Assembly (NCBI GenBank): GCA_964392915.1
Contig: CAYMRS010000055.1
Span: 1-14,982, forward strand
Origin: JAAYUK01 sp964392915
Lineage (GTDB): Bacteria; Nitrospirota; Thermodesulfovibrionia; Thermodesulfovibrionales; Dissulfurispiraceae
Length of the DNA stretch: 14,982 nucleotides
Direction: 5' to 3'
Positions 1 to 6,871 of the stretch are shown here, piece by piece (within the stretch, counting starts at the first letter, position 1; the number at the start of each line of letters is the position of its first letter). The notes beneath the pieces were generated by a model that ran no database searches, was not told the origin of the DNA, and saw nothing but the letters and a program-made list of their open reading frames with translations. A program made the position numbers and the translations under genes.

Positions 1-99
1 CCGCGCTTGCGGGACCAACGAGGTTTCTTGTTTTCTTTGACGGTGGATTAGGGGCGTGCATTTCCGTTTGTAAACCTGCCTGTGGTAAACTGGTTGACA

Positions 100-1317
100 A
101 TGGAACGAGTCGTAATTACCGGCATCGGAGCAGTCACTCCGATCGGGTTGACATTCAGAGATTCCTGGGATCATCTCAAAAAGGGGCTGACAGGCATAGG
201 GAAGCTGTCACGATTCGATTCGTCCGACCTCAAATGGACTCTGGCAGGAGAACTCAAGGGTTTTGAACCCGCCGCTTTTCTGCCGTCGCGCGATGCCCGC
301 GTTCTTGATCCCTTCGTCACCTACGCCGCTGCCGCAGCGTCTATGGCCGCCTCGGATGCGGGCCTGACTGATTCTGGAAATACCGTTGACATGAATGATG
401 CCTCCGTTATTATCGGATCAAGCCGTGCCGGCATTACCACGCTCGAATCGGCAATGCAAACTCTTGCTGAAAGGAAAAAGCGACTGTCCCCCTTTGTGAT
501 GCCGGCGTCAACCCTGTATCTTGCCCCATCGACTATCGCCGGCATGTTATGCATTCACGGAGAATGTCTCGGAATTTCGACCGCGTGCGCGTCCGGCCTC
601 CACGCGCTGGGCGAAGCATTCAGGCAGATACGCGCCGGAATAACAACTCTTGCGCTGGCAGGCGGAACCGAAGCTCCGCTCTGCAGGATCTGCTTCGAAG
701 GATATGGCGCTTCGGGCGCTCTCTCGTCAGGCACTTATCCCGATGCCAGCCGCCCCTTTGCCATGAAGCGGGACGGGTTCATTATCTCCGAGGGCGCTTG
801 CGTTTTGGTGCTGGAGAATTATACCGACGCTGTGCGCCGTCATGCTAGCATCTACGCCGAAATTCTCGGCTATGCCAATGTCAGCGACGCCCTCCATATG
901 ACTCGGCCTCATATGCAAAGTCAGGTCGCGGCCATCCAAAAGGCGCTTCTGGATGCTCGCCTTGACCCGGAAGAGATAGATTTCATCAGTGCACATGGCA
1001 CATCGACGCCGATCGGGGACGCCGTTGAAGCAGCCGCAATCGGCGCGGCTTTCGGGACGAGGAAGATACCGGTTACCGCGCCAAAGTCAATGACCGGCCA
1101 TATGCTCGCCGCATCGGCAGCTTTTGAGGCAGCATGCACTGCGATGACCCTGGCAGACGGATACATTCCTCCAACCATCAATTGCACTGAGCCGGATCCG
1201 GCCTGTGAACTCTCGCTTGTGACACGGCTCGAAAAAACCGACGCGAACTATGCCTTGACACAGTCGTTTGGGTTCGGCGGCGCCAATGCAGTGCTGATTC
1301 TCAAGAAATGCCGTTAG
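100..1317 (+). CDS. Beta-ketoacyl-ACP synthase, FabF (KAS II)-like
   Basis: Condensing enzyme of the thiolase superfamily. The family joins an acyl-thioester to malonyl-ACP with loss of CO2 in fatty-acid or polyketide-type chain extension in the cytoplasm. From the ATG at 100 it is 405 aa, close to the usual FabF length. It opens with the typical RVVITGIGAVTPIG strand. The catalytic set is complete: Cys163 in GISTACASG, His299 in SAHGTSTPIGD, Lys329 and His334 in KSMTGH, and the glycine-rich FGFGGANAV near the C-terminus. It is therefore a competent synthase rather than a chain-length factor, which lacks the Cys. A GTG at 82 and TTG at 94 are in frame, but neither they nor the ATG has a good Shine-Dalgarno. 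I chose 100 because homologues start with this strand. It is followed after 35 bases by a Mur-ligase-like gene, an unusual partner. The sequence does not separate housekeeping fabF from a specialised synthase, so no symbol is given. Confidence 0.92.
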   Translation: MERVVITGIGAVTPIGLTFRDSWDHLKKGLTGIGKLSRFDSSDLKWTLAGELKGFEPAAFLPSRDARVLDPFVTYAAAAASMAASDAGLTDSGNTVDMNDASVIIGSSRAGITTLESAMQTLAERKKRLSPFVMPASTLYLAPSTIAGMLCIHGECLGISTACASGLHALGEAFRQIRAGITTLALAGGTEAPLCRICFEGYGASGALSSGTYPDASRPFAMKRDGFIISEGACVLVLENYTDAVRRHASIYAEILGYANVSDALHMTRPHMQSQVAAIQKALLDARLDPEEIDFISAHGTSTPIGDAVEAAAIGAAFGTRKIPVTAPKSMTGHMLAASAAFEAACTAMTLADGYIPPTINCTEPDPACELSLVTRLEKTDANYALTQSFGFGGANAVLILKKCR

Positions 1318-1352
1318 GCAAATCGTCCTCATTTCCTTTAAAATAGTACCTC

Positions 1353-2711
1353 ATGAAAAAAGACTTTCAGCATCTCTTCTTTGCGGGCATCGGCGGAAGC
1401 GGCGTTTCCGCGCTGGCCCGTTTTATGTCTGAGCGCGGCCATACGGTCTCCGGCTCGGACCGGGCTTTTTCTGCTCATCCCGGTCATCCTGCATGCAATG
1501 CACTGCGGACAAGCGGCATCATCCTTCACCCACCGGACGGGAGCGGGATTACCGCCGATCTTGACAGCCTTGTTTACAGCACGGCTGTCGAGCCGGACCA
1601 GCCCGACTTGGTGAAGGCTCGCGAACTCGGCATCCGGATGATCTCTCGGCCTGAGTATCTTGCGCGCATAGCCTCTGAGTTTAAAACCATTGCCGTTGCA
1701 GGAACAAGCGGGAAATCCACCACGTCAGGCATGCTCGCCTTTCTCATGCAACGACTCGGCCTTGCGCCGAATTTTTTGGGTGGCGGACGGCTCAAGCAGT
1801 TCCGGACCGCGGGCAATCCCGGGAATTCACTGGCCGGAGCGTCAGACCTACTGGTTATTGAGACATGCGAGTCGGATGGCAGCATCGTCAACTACCATCC
1901 TCAGTATACGCTTCTGCTAAACCTCGACCTGGACCACCACTCGGTGAGAGAAACGTCGGTCATGTTTGAAATTCTCATGCAGAACACCTCAGGAACCGTG
2001 ATTATCAATCGCGATGACCGCAACCTGTCCCGACTGTTTCGGGAACAGTTTAGATCATTTTCGATTGACGGGCCGTCGGACTATCGGGCTGACAATGTTC
2101 GTTTAGACCCGCTCCGATCGGAATTCAGCGTGCGAGGCGTGCGCTATCGGCTCTCACTTCCCGGCATGTACAATGTTTACAATGCTGTGGCATGCGTCGC
2201 CTGCCTGACGGAAATCGGGATTTCTCCGGATGCCATGGCTTCTGTCCTTCCGGAGTTTACCGGCATTGAACGCAGGTTTGATATTCACCGCGATGACGGA
2301 CAATTTCTGGTTATTGATGACTATGCCCACAATCCGCACAAAATCGCTTCCATGATGCGCGCGGTGCAGACTCTCAAACCTGCCGTCTGCTACATTTTCC
2401 AGCCGCATGGGTTCGGTCCCGCCCGCATGATGAAAAACGAGTATATCGCGGCATTCACCCACCATTTACGGCACACGGACCACCTGATCCTGCTTCCGAT
2501 TTTTTATGCGGGCGGAACAGCGCACAGGGATATTTCGAGCAAAGATATTGCGGAAGGCGTCCGCTCGCAAGGAAAATCAGCAGAAGCACTTGCGGATCGG
2601 GAGCAACTATTCGGGAAAATGGATGCATGGAAAAGCTTTGTCGTCTTTGGGGCTCGCGATGAATCGCTTTCATTGCTCGCCGAAACAATAGCCTTGAAAC
2701 TCCCCCGTTGA
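1353..2711 (+). CDS. Mur ligase family protein, MurC/Mpl-like (divergent)
   Basis: ATP-dependent ligase of 452 aa with the three-domain Mur layout. Residues 8-20 carry the N-terminal Rossmann loop (FFAGIGGSGVSAL) typical of MurC and Mpl, which bind UDP-MurNAc-type substrates. Residues 117-122 form the P-loop (GTSGKST), followed by a MurC-type metal/ATP segment (ETCESDGSI, about 170-178) and DHH at 194-196. The C-terminal domain begins near GIERRFD (304-310) and has DDYAHNP at 322-328 and a QPHGFGPARM segment. MurC normally joins L-Ala to UDP-MurNAc in peptidoglycan synthesis; Mpl recycles the tripeptide. Several landmarks depart from the MurC consensus: GTHGKTT is GTSGKST, DDYAHHP is DDYAHNP, the GxHN helix start is GMYN, and the terminal GAGD is GARD. 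It sits directly downstream of a ketosynthase rather than in a division and cell-wall cluster. The fold and ligase class are firm. The substrate is unknown, and it may be a paralogue beside a true murC elsewhere. No clear ribosome site precedes the ATG. Confidence 0.85.
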   Translation: MKKDFQHLFFAGIGGSGVSALARFMSERGHTVSGSDRAFSAHPGHPACNALRTSGIILHPPDGSGITADLDSLVYSTAVEPDQPDLVKARELGIRMISRPEYLARIASEFKTIAVAGTSGKSTTSGMLAFLMQRLGLAPNFLGGGRLKQFRTAGNPGNSLAGASDLLVIETCESDGSIVNYHPQYTLLLNLDLDHHSVRETSVMFEILMQNTSGTVIINRDDRNLSRLFREQFRSFSIDGPSDYRADNVRLDPLRSEFSVRGVRYRLSLPGMYNVYNAVACVACLTEIGISPDAMASVLPEFTGIERRFDIHRDDGQFLVIDDYAHNPHKIASMMRAVQTLKPAVCYIFQPHGFGPARMMKNEYIAAFTHHLRHTDHLILLPIFYAGGTAHRDISSKDIAEGVRSQGKSAEALADREQLFGKMDAWKSFVVFGARDESLSLLAETIALKLPR

Positions 2712-2738
2712 TTCCCGGCAAAGGACACTGGTGATTAG

Positions 2739-2760
2739 GTTACGGCGCTCAGCCCGTGAC
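2739..2760 (+). terminator. Possible weak stem-loop after the Mur ligase gene
   Basis: A 7-bp stem with one G-U pair (GTTACGG at 2739-2745, CCGTGAC at 2754-2760) with an 8-base loop lies 27 bases after the Mur ligase stop, in the gap between converging genes. No T-run follows, so it does not meet the intrinsic-terminator pattern. The position is the main argument. Confidence 0.25.
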
Positions 2761-2779
2761 TCGAAACCAAAAGAATTCT

Positions 2780-2808
2780 CAGACAAAGTCTTGATAAGTA
2801 CCTATAAT
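2780..2808 (+). promoter_or_regulatory. Candidate sigma70-like promoter pointing into the 3' end of panB
   Basis: A perfect -10 box TATAAT (2803-2808) has CAGACA (4 of 6 to TTGACA) 17 bases upstream at 2780-2785. Transcription would run rightward, antisense to panB. No plus-strand gene follows, so this is either an antisense start or a chance match. Confidence 0.3.
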
Positions 2809-2822
2809 GGCAGTCGCACCCG

Positions 2823-3620
2823 TCAGGAAAACGAATGCTCCGGCCCCGGAAATGTTCCGTCTTCAACTTCTTTTTTGTACTCACGGATCGCCTTGATGCC
2901 GTCTCCTTTGAGATTCGCATAGCGCTTCGCGAACTTGGGCAGGAAACGCTCAAAAAGACCGAGCAGGTCGTGCAACACCAGCACCTGCCCGTCGCAGTTC
3001 ACTCCGCCGCCGATGCCAATCGTCGGGATAGCGAGCGATTTTGTGATTGCTGTTGCAAGCTCGGCAGGAACAGCTTCAACAACCATCGAGAACGCCCCGG
3101 CGTCTTCAAGAATCTTCGCATCTTCCAGAAGGCGCTCAGCCGCCTCCTTCGAGCGTCCCTGCACCTTGAAGCCGCCCATGCGATGCAGCGCCTGAGGCGT
3201 TAACCCGATATGCGCCATGACCTGCATCTCGGCGCGCGTCATGGCGGCTACTATGCCGGCAACTTCTCGGCCGCCTTCGAGTTTAATCGCCTGGGCCCCG
3301 CCATCCTTTATGAGGCGGCCAGCATTGCGCAGTGCCTCTTCGACGCTGATCTGATACGACATATACGGCATGTCACTGATAACCATCGCGCTCTTTGTCG
3401 CGCGGGCAACCATTTTCGTGTGGTAGATCATTTCATCCATAGTAACCGGGAGGGTGTTTTCAATGCCCTGCACGACCATGGAAACGGAGTCGCCGACAAG
3501 GATGGCGTCAATACCGGCTTCATCAACCATCTGCGCCGTCGGATAATCATAGGCGGTCAGCATGGTGATTTTGTCTCCCGTCTGCTTCTTCTTGTAAAAG
3601 TCGTTCACGGTAAATTTCAT
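2823..3620 (-). CDS. panB: 3-methyl-2-oxobutanoate hydroxymethyltransferase PanB
   Basis: First committed step of pantothenate (and so CoA) synthesis: it transfers a hydroxymethyl group from 5,10-methylene-tetrahydrofolate to alpha-ketoisovalerate, giving ketopantoate, in the cytoplasm. The product is 265 aa, the normal family length. Landmarks in order are MLTAYDYPTAQ (20-30), the Mg-binding LVGDS with Asp44, SDMPYMSY with Asp83, KLEGG with Glu115, AHIGLTPQ, the catalytic Glu182 in VVEAVPAE, and GIGGG. These match the metal and catalytic residues of the E. coli enzyme (Asp45, Asp84, Glu114, Glu181). A good ribosome site (GGGAGG) lies 6 bases before the ATG. It is the last gene on the minus strand after the amino-acid ABC transporter, with a 62-base gap containing no obvious terminator, so it may be read as part of that operon. 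No panC or panD is in view. Confidence 0.97.
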   Translation of the reverse strand: MKFTVNDFYKKKQTGDKITMLTAYDYPTAQMVDEAGIDAILVGDSVSMVVQGIENTLPVTMDEMIYHTKMVARATKSAMVISDMPYMSYQISVEEALRNAGRLIKDGGAQAIKLEGGREVAGIVAAMTRAEMQVMAHIGLTPQALHRMGGFKVQGRSKEAAERLLEDAKILEDAGAFSMVVEAVPAELATAITKSLAIPTIGIGGGVNCDGQVLVLHDLLGLFERFLPKFAKRYANLKGDGIKAIREYKKEVEDGTFPGPEHSFS

Positions 3621-3682
3621 GATATTCCTCCCGGTCGGAACAACACGGAAGCCTTCGCCCCCGAAACTCTCTATTTGTCAGG

Positions 3683-4384
3683 CTATATGGATTTTCTCCA
3701 CGCCAGTCGTTTTTCGAGCCAGCGCGAGAACTCTGTAAAAATATAGCACAAAATGAAATAGATGAGCGCGATAAAGATGAATATTTCGGTGGGAAAAATA
3801 AAACTGCGGTTGTTAATCTGCGTTGCGACGTGCGTCAGTTCAGAAACGCCGACAATAAACGCCAGCGAGGTGTCTTTGATGAGCGACACGAACTGGTTGA
3901 CAAATGACGGAATCATGTTTCGCAGCCCCTGCGGAAGAATAACAAATACCATCACCTGCCAAAGCTTGAGTCCACTGGAACGGGCAGCTTCAGTCTGCCC
4001 CTTGGGAATACTCTCAATGCCCGCTTTCACAATCTGCGACATATAGGCAGAAGTAAAGAGAGAGAGTGCGATAATGACGGTCTTTGTCTCCCCGACCGGC
4101 TGGCCAAAGATACCCGGCACAAGAAAATAACACCAGAAGATAACCATGAGGAGCGGCATGCCGCGCACAAAATTGACGAATGCTCCCGATGCATATCGGA
4201 TAACCTTATTGCGGGCAACATTCATGAGGCCGAGAATAAGGCCGCCCCAAAATGAAAAGAAACAAGCTGCTACGGCAAGATAAATCGTGAGCGCAATGCC
4301 GCCGAGCCGGCCTTCCGGATAAGCACCGATCATAAAGTAGACCAGATTGTCTTTGACAATCGAGAAATCGAGACCGGTTTCCAT
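3683..4384 (-). CDS. Polar/acidic amino-acid ABC transporter permease (GltK-like)
   Basis: Inner-membrane permease of 233 aa from the His/Glu/Gln (HAAT) transporter family, with several hydrophobic segments and an RGMPLLMVIFW stretch near residue 74 typical of this group. The cytoplasmic EAA loop that docks the ATPase is clear at about 132-154 (EAARSSGLKL, then LPQGLRNMIPS). It pairs with the permease just upstream: that gene's stop is 5 bases before this ATG, and an AGGGGAT ribosome site overlaps the junction. The two permeases would form a heterodimeric channel fed by the binding protein at 5123-5938. The substrate cannot be fixed from the permease alone; the neighbouring binding protein points to Glu/Asp. 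Confidence 0.93.
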   Translation of the reverse strand: METGLDFSIVKDNLVYFMIGAYPEGRLGGIALTIYLAVAACFFSFWGGLILGLMNVARNKVIRYASGAFVNFVRGMPLLMVIFWCYFLVPGIFGQPVGETKTVIIALSLFTSAYMSQIVKAGIESIPKGQTEAARSSGLKLWQVMVFVILPQGLRNMIPSFVNQFVSLIKDTSLAFIVGVSELTHVATQINNRSFIFPTEIFIFIALIYFILCYIFTEFSRWLEKRLAWRKSI

Positions 4385-4389
4385 ATCCC

Positions 4390-5091
4390 CTATCCTGCCC
4401 TGTGGAGCACTTTCTTGCTGTAGAGTGTGACGATTGCCGTAATGATTATGGAAAGCGCAATGTACACGAGGGTTGCGGCAGTAAACGCCTCAAATCCCTT
4501 GAAGGTATATGCCTCAACCTGACGCGCCTGATAGGTGAGTTCAGCGACGCCAATCGTCATGGCGAGCGACGAGTTTTTGGTCAGATTCAGGAATTGCCCG
4601 ATGAGCGGCGGGATGGTAATACGCACCGCCTGTGGGAGAATGATATATCGCATGGAACGGAGGTAGGAAAAACCGGCGCTCCGGGAAGCCTCCATCTGCT
4701 CCTTCGGAATCGAAAGCACGCCCGACCGTATATCTTCCGCGATAAAAGCCGAGGTGTAAATCGTCAGCGCTATGACGGCTGCAGCAAATTCGAAATTCAC
4801 GCTGTTCAGCCACTCATTCACCACATGAGGCAGAATCTTGTACGAGCCGAAATACCAGAAAAAAATCTGCACCAGAAGCGGCGTGTTGCGGAAGAACTCG
4901 AGATACCCGTGGGCAAACCACTTCACGGGTCTCACCGAGCTCATCCGCATCACCGCAATCATCAGGCCAAGCAGAAATGCCAGGACGATTGAAACGGCAG
5001 AGAGCTGAATCGTCAGGTAGAGACCCGAAACGATCCAGTCATAATACTGCCCCGACGTTACAACCGACCAGTCAAATTCGTATTTCAGCAA
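4390..5091 (-). CDS. Polar/acidic amino-acid ABC transporter permease (GltJ-like), TTG start
   Basis: Second permease of the transporter, 233 aa, with the FFRNTPLLVQIFFWYF segment (about 66-81) highly typical of GltJ/GlnP proteins and the EAA loop at about 134-156 (EASRSAGF, then LPQAVRITIPP). The start is TTG at 5091. An in-frame TGA lies two codons upstream, and the next in-frame ATG falls inside the first conserved hydrophobic region, so TTG is the only sensible start. The ribosome site is poor, which together with the TTG should lower its translation relative to the binding protein. The gap to the binding-protein gene is 31 bases. Confidence 0.93.
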   Translation of the reverse strand: MLKYEFDWSVVTSGQYYDWIVSGLYLTIQLSAVSIVLAFLLGLMIAVMRMSSVRPVKWFAHGYLEFFRNTPLLVQIFFWYFGSYKILPHVVNEWLNSVNFEFAAAVIALTIYTSAFIAEDIRSGVLSIPKEQMEASRSAGFSYLRSMRYIILPQAVRITIPPLIGQFLNLTKNSSLAMTIGVAELTYQARQVEAYTFKGFEAFTAATLVYIALSIIITAIVTLYSKKVLHRAG

Positions 5092-5122
5092 AACTCAACT
5101 ACCAGTTCCTGTCTTTCAAGAA

Positions 5123-5938
5123 TTACTTGTCGGCAACGATCTTGAATGTGCGCGGCATCGGAAGTTCCGACTTCGGTCCAAACCACTTGTCATAGATATT
5201 TTTTGCCTCGCCGCTCTTTTCCATCTCGAGGATGGTAGCATTCACGAAATCGACAAACTTCTTGTCGCCCTTGCGCATGCCGAGGCCATACGGCTCATCC
5301 GAAATCTGGATATCAGGAATCTCAAACTGGGCCTTGTTCGGGGCCTTCGCGAGCATTCCGGCGAGAATAGTTTCGTCAGTGGTCACCGCTGCGACCTTTC
5401 CCTGCTGGAGCGCTAGGAATGCCTGCGGATAGTCGTCAAAAGAGAGAATGGTCGCGCTTGGCAGGGCCTTCTTCGCGTTCTGCTCCGATGTCGAACCCTT
5501 CGCCGTGCCAATCTTTTTGCCGTCGAGATCCTTCAAGCTTTTTACCGTCCCCTTCTTGACAAGGAACTTCTGACCGGTCAGGAAGTAAGAATGGCTAAAG
5601 TCAATCTGTTTTGCACGCTCGGCATTCTTGGTCATCGTGGCGGCAATCATGTCGATATTTCCTTCCATCAACTGCGGCATGCGGGCGGCAGAGGTGACCG
5701 CCTTCAGTTCGAGCTTGACGCCGAGTTTCTTGGCAATAGCAGCGCAAAAGTCTACGTCGTAGCCGACAATCTGACGGGACTTCTCATCCACATACCCAAA
5801 CGGCGGGGTGGAATCCTTGACACCGCACACAAGGGTTCCGCGCTTTTTTGCCGCATCAACCGTGTCCGCGAAACAAACGGTTCCCGCAACGAGCATCAGA
5901 GCAAGCATACAGACCAGCATACAGACAACTCTCTTCAT
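5123..5938 (-). CDS. Periplasmic amino-acid-binding protein, GltI-like
   Basis: Solute-binding protein (SBP_bac_3 family), 271 aa, which captures the amino acid in the periplasm and delivers it to the two permeases. It begins with a Sec signal peptide of about 24 residues (MKRVV, a hydrophobic core rich in Leu, Met and Val, cleavage likely after CFA). No proper lipobox is seen, so it is probably soluble. Mature landmarks are GVKDSTPPFGY, GYDVDFCAAIAKKLG, MIAATMTKNAERAKQIDFS, GTAKGSTSEQN and TTDETILAG. The NAER..IDFS, G(S/T)TSE and DDxxLxG-like segments resemble the E. coli glutamate/aspartate binding protein, so an acidic amino acid is the best guess. A strong AAGGAGG ribosome site precedes the ATG, fitting the usual excess of binding protein over the other subunits. 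A short hairpin just upstream may add to this. Confidence 0.94.
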   Translation of the reverse strand: MKRVVCMLVCMLALMLVAGTVCFADTVDAAKKRGTLVCGVKDSTPPFGYVDEKSRQIVGYDVDFCAAIAKKLGVKLELKAVTSAARMPQLMEGNIDMIAATMTKNAERAKQIDFSHSYFLTGQKFLVKKGTVKSLKDLDGKKIGTAKGSTSEQNAKKALPSATILSFDDYPQAFLALQQGKVAAVTTDETILAGMLAKAPNKAQFEIPDIQISDEPYGLGMRKGDKKFVDFVNATILEMEKSGEAKNIYDKWFGPKSELPMPRTFKIVADK

Positions 5939-5956
5939 AGCATCCTCCTTAATATT

Positions 5957-5974
5957 GAGAGCTTCAGAGCCCTC
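5957..5974 (-). promoter_or_regulatory. Intercistronic hairpin before the binding-protein gene
   Basis: In the mRNA sense (minus strand) GAGGGCT and AGCTCTC can form a 7-bp stem with one G-U pair and a CTGA tetraloop. It sits between the ATPase stop and the strong ribosome site of the binding-protein gene. Such hairpins often protect a highly expressed binding-protein transcript from decay. There is no T-run, so it is unlikely to be a terminator. The pairing is seen directly; the role is inferred. Confidence 0.4.
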
Positions 5975-5980
5975 ATGAAA

Positions 5981-6724
5981 TTACATTTCACAATGCATCG
6001 GGGTGAGAATCTGCTTCAGGAACTGCTTGGCACGATCATGCTGGGGATTCAGGAAAAACTCGTCCGGCGTCGCCTCTTCAAGTATGGCGCCGTGATCCAT
6101 GAACACAACACGGTCGGCCACCTCACGGGCAAAGCCCATTTCATGGGTCACGACAACCAGTGTCATGCCGGTATGCGCAAGATGCCGCATAACCGCGAGG
6201 ACTTCACCGATCATTTCGGGGTCCAGTGCGGAGGTAGGCTCATCAAAGAGCATGATTTTGGGCTTCATCGCCAGTCCCCGCGCAATGGCGACACGCTGCT
6301 GCTGCCCGCCCGAAAGCTGTGCCGGATAGGCATGGCGCTTTTCAGCGAGACCGACGCGCTCAAGGAGCGCCATGGCGAGGTCATCAGCCTCCTGCCTGAC
6401 CATCCCTCGCACCTTGATGGGAGCGAGCGTAATGTTCTTCAGCGCCGTAAGGTGCGGATACAGATTAAACTGCTGAAAAACAAAGCCAATTTCGGCACGA
6501 AGTTTGTTGATATCAAACTTTCTGTCCGTCAGATCGTGGCCATCGACAAAAAGCGAGCCCTTGTCAATAGGCTCCAGGCGATTGATGGTGCGGATAAGGG
6601 TCGATTTGCCCGATCCCGATGGCCCGCATACTACAACGGTTTCATTCTGTTTGACGTGCAGATGAATATCATTCAACACGTGGAGTTTCTTAAACCATTT
6701 GTGAACGCCTTCAAACCGAATCAT
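5981..6724 (-). CDS. Polar amino-acid ABC transporter ATP-binding protein (GltL/GlnQ-like)
   Basis: Cytoplasmic ATPase that powers the transporter, 247 aa from the ATG at 6724. Walker A is GPSGSGKST (34-42), the Q-loop is in FVFQQFNLYPHLT, the ABC signature is LSGGQQQR (from 137), Walker B is IMLFDE (157-162), the D-loop is SALDP, and the H-loop His194 is in VVTHEMGF. All are intact. An in-frame ATG lies at 6808, but the start at 6724 fits the family (MIRFEGVHKWF) and has a GGGAG ribosome site 6-7 bases upstream. It is the first gene of the operon, followed by binding protein, permease, permease and panB; in E. coli gltIJKL the ATPase comes last. A candidate promoter lies about 45 bases upstream. 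Confidence 0.96.
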   Translation of the reverse strand: MIRFEGVHKWFKKLHVLNDIHLHVKQNETVVVCGPSGSGKSTLIRTINRLEPIDKGSLFVDGHDLTDRKFDINKLRAEIGFVFQQFNLYPHLTALKNITLAPIKVRGMVRQEADDLAMALLERVGLAEKRHAYPAQLSGGQQQRVAIARGLAMKPKIMLFDEPTSALDPEMIGEVLAVMRHLAHTGMTLVVVTHEMGFAREVADRVVFMDHGAILEEATPDEFFLNPQHDRAKQFLKQILTPMHCEM

Positions 6725-6769
6725 GAACACTCCCGACAGCATAGTGGAACGGCAAAACAGTAGCTTTTT

Positions 6770-6799
6770 ATTGTATTGAGGAAGCGGAAGAAAAATCAA
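6770..6799 (-). promoter_or_regulatory. Candidate sigma70-like promoter of the amino-acid transporter operon
   Basis: On the minus strand TTGATT (6794-6799) and TACAAT (6770-6775) are separated by 18 bases. This is a reasonable -35/-10 pair 45 bases before the ATPase start, in the 147-base gap after recJ. Nothing else in the gap is gene-like. A TCCGG/CCGGA palindrome at about 6850-6861 follows the recJ stop but lacks a T-run. Confidence 0.45.
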
Positions 6800-6871
6800 T
6801 GGAAACATCTGTTGATGCGACCCGCGTGAAGATGGAAAACAGCTCCGCCTCCGGTCCCGGAAGAATGCGGG

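Noticed and set aside
1..81. Possible end of an upstream gene at the left edge
   Set aside because: All plus frames here are short and show no recognisable C-terminal motif, so no partial gene is called.
82..99. GTG start of the ketosynthase giving six extra residues
   Set aside because: Family members begin at the RVVITG strand, and no ribosome site supports the GTG, so the ATG at 100 is preferred.
5591..6763. A 390-codon open frame on the plus strand
   Set aside because: It lies antisense to the clearly identified binding-protein and ATPase genes. The translation is rich in His, Arg and Asn with no family motif, which is a mirror effect of codon bias.
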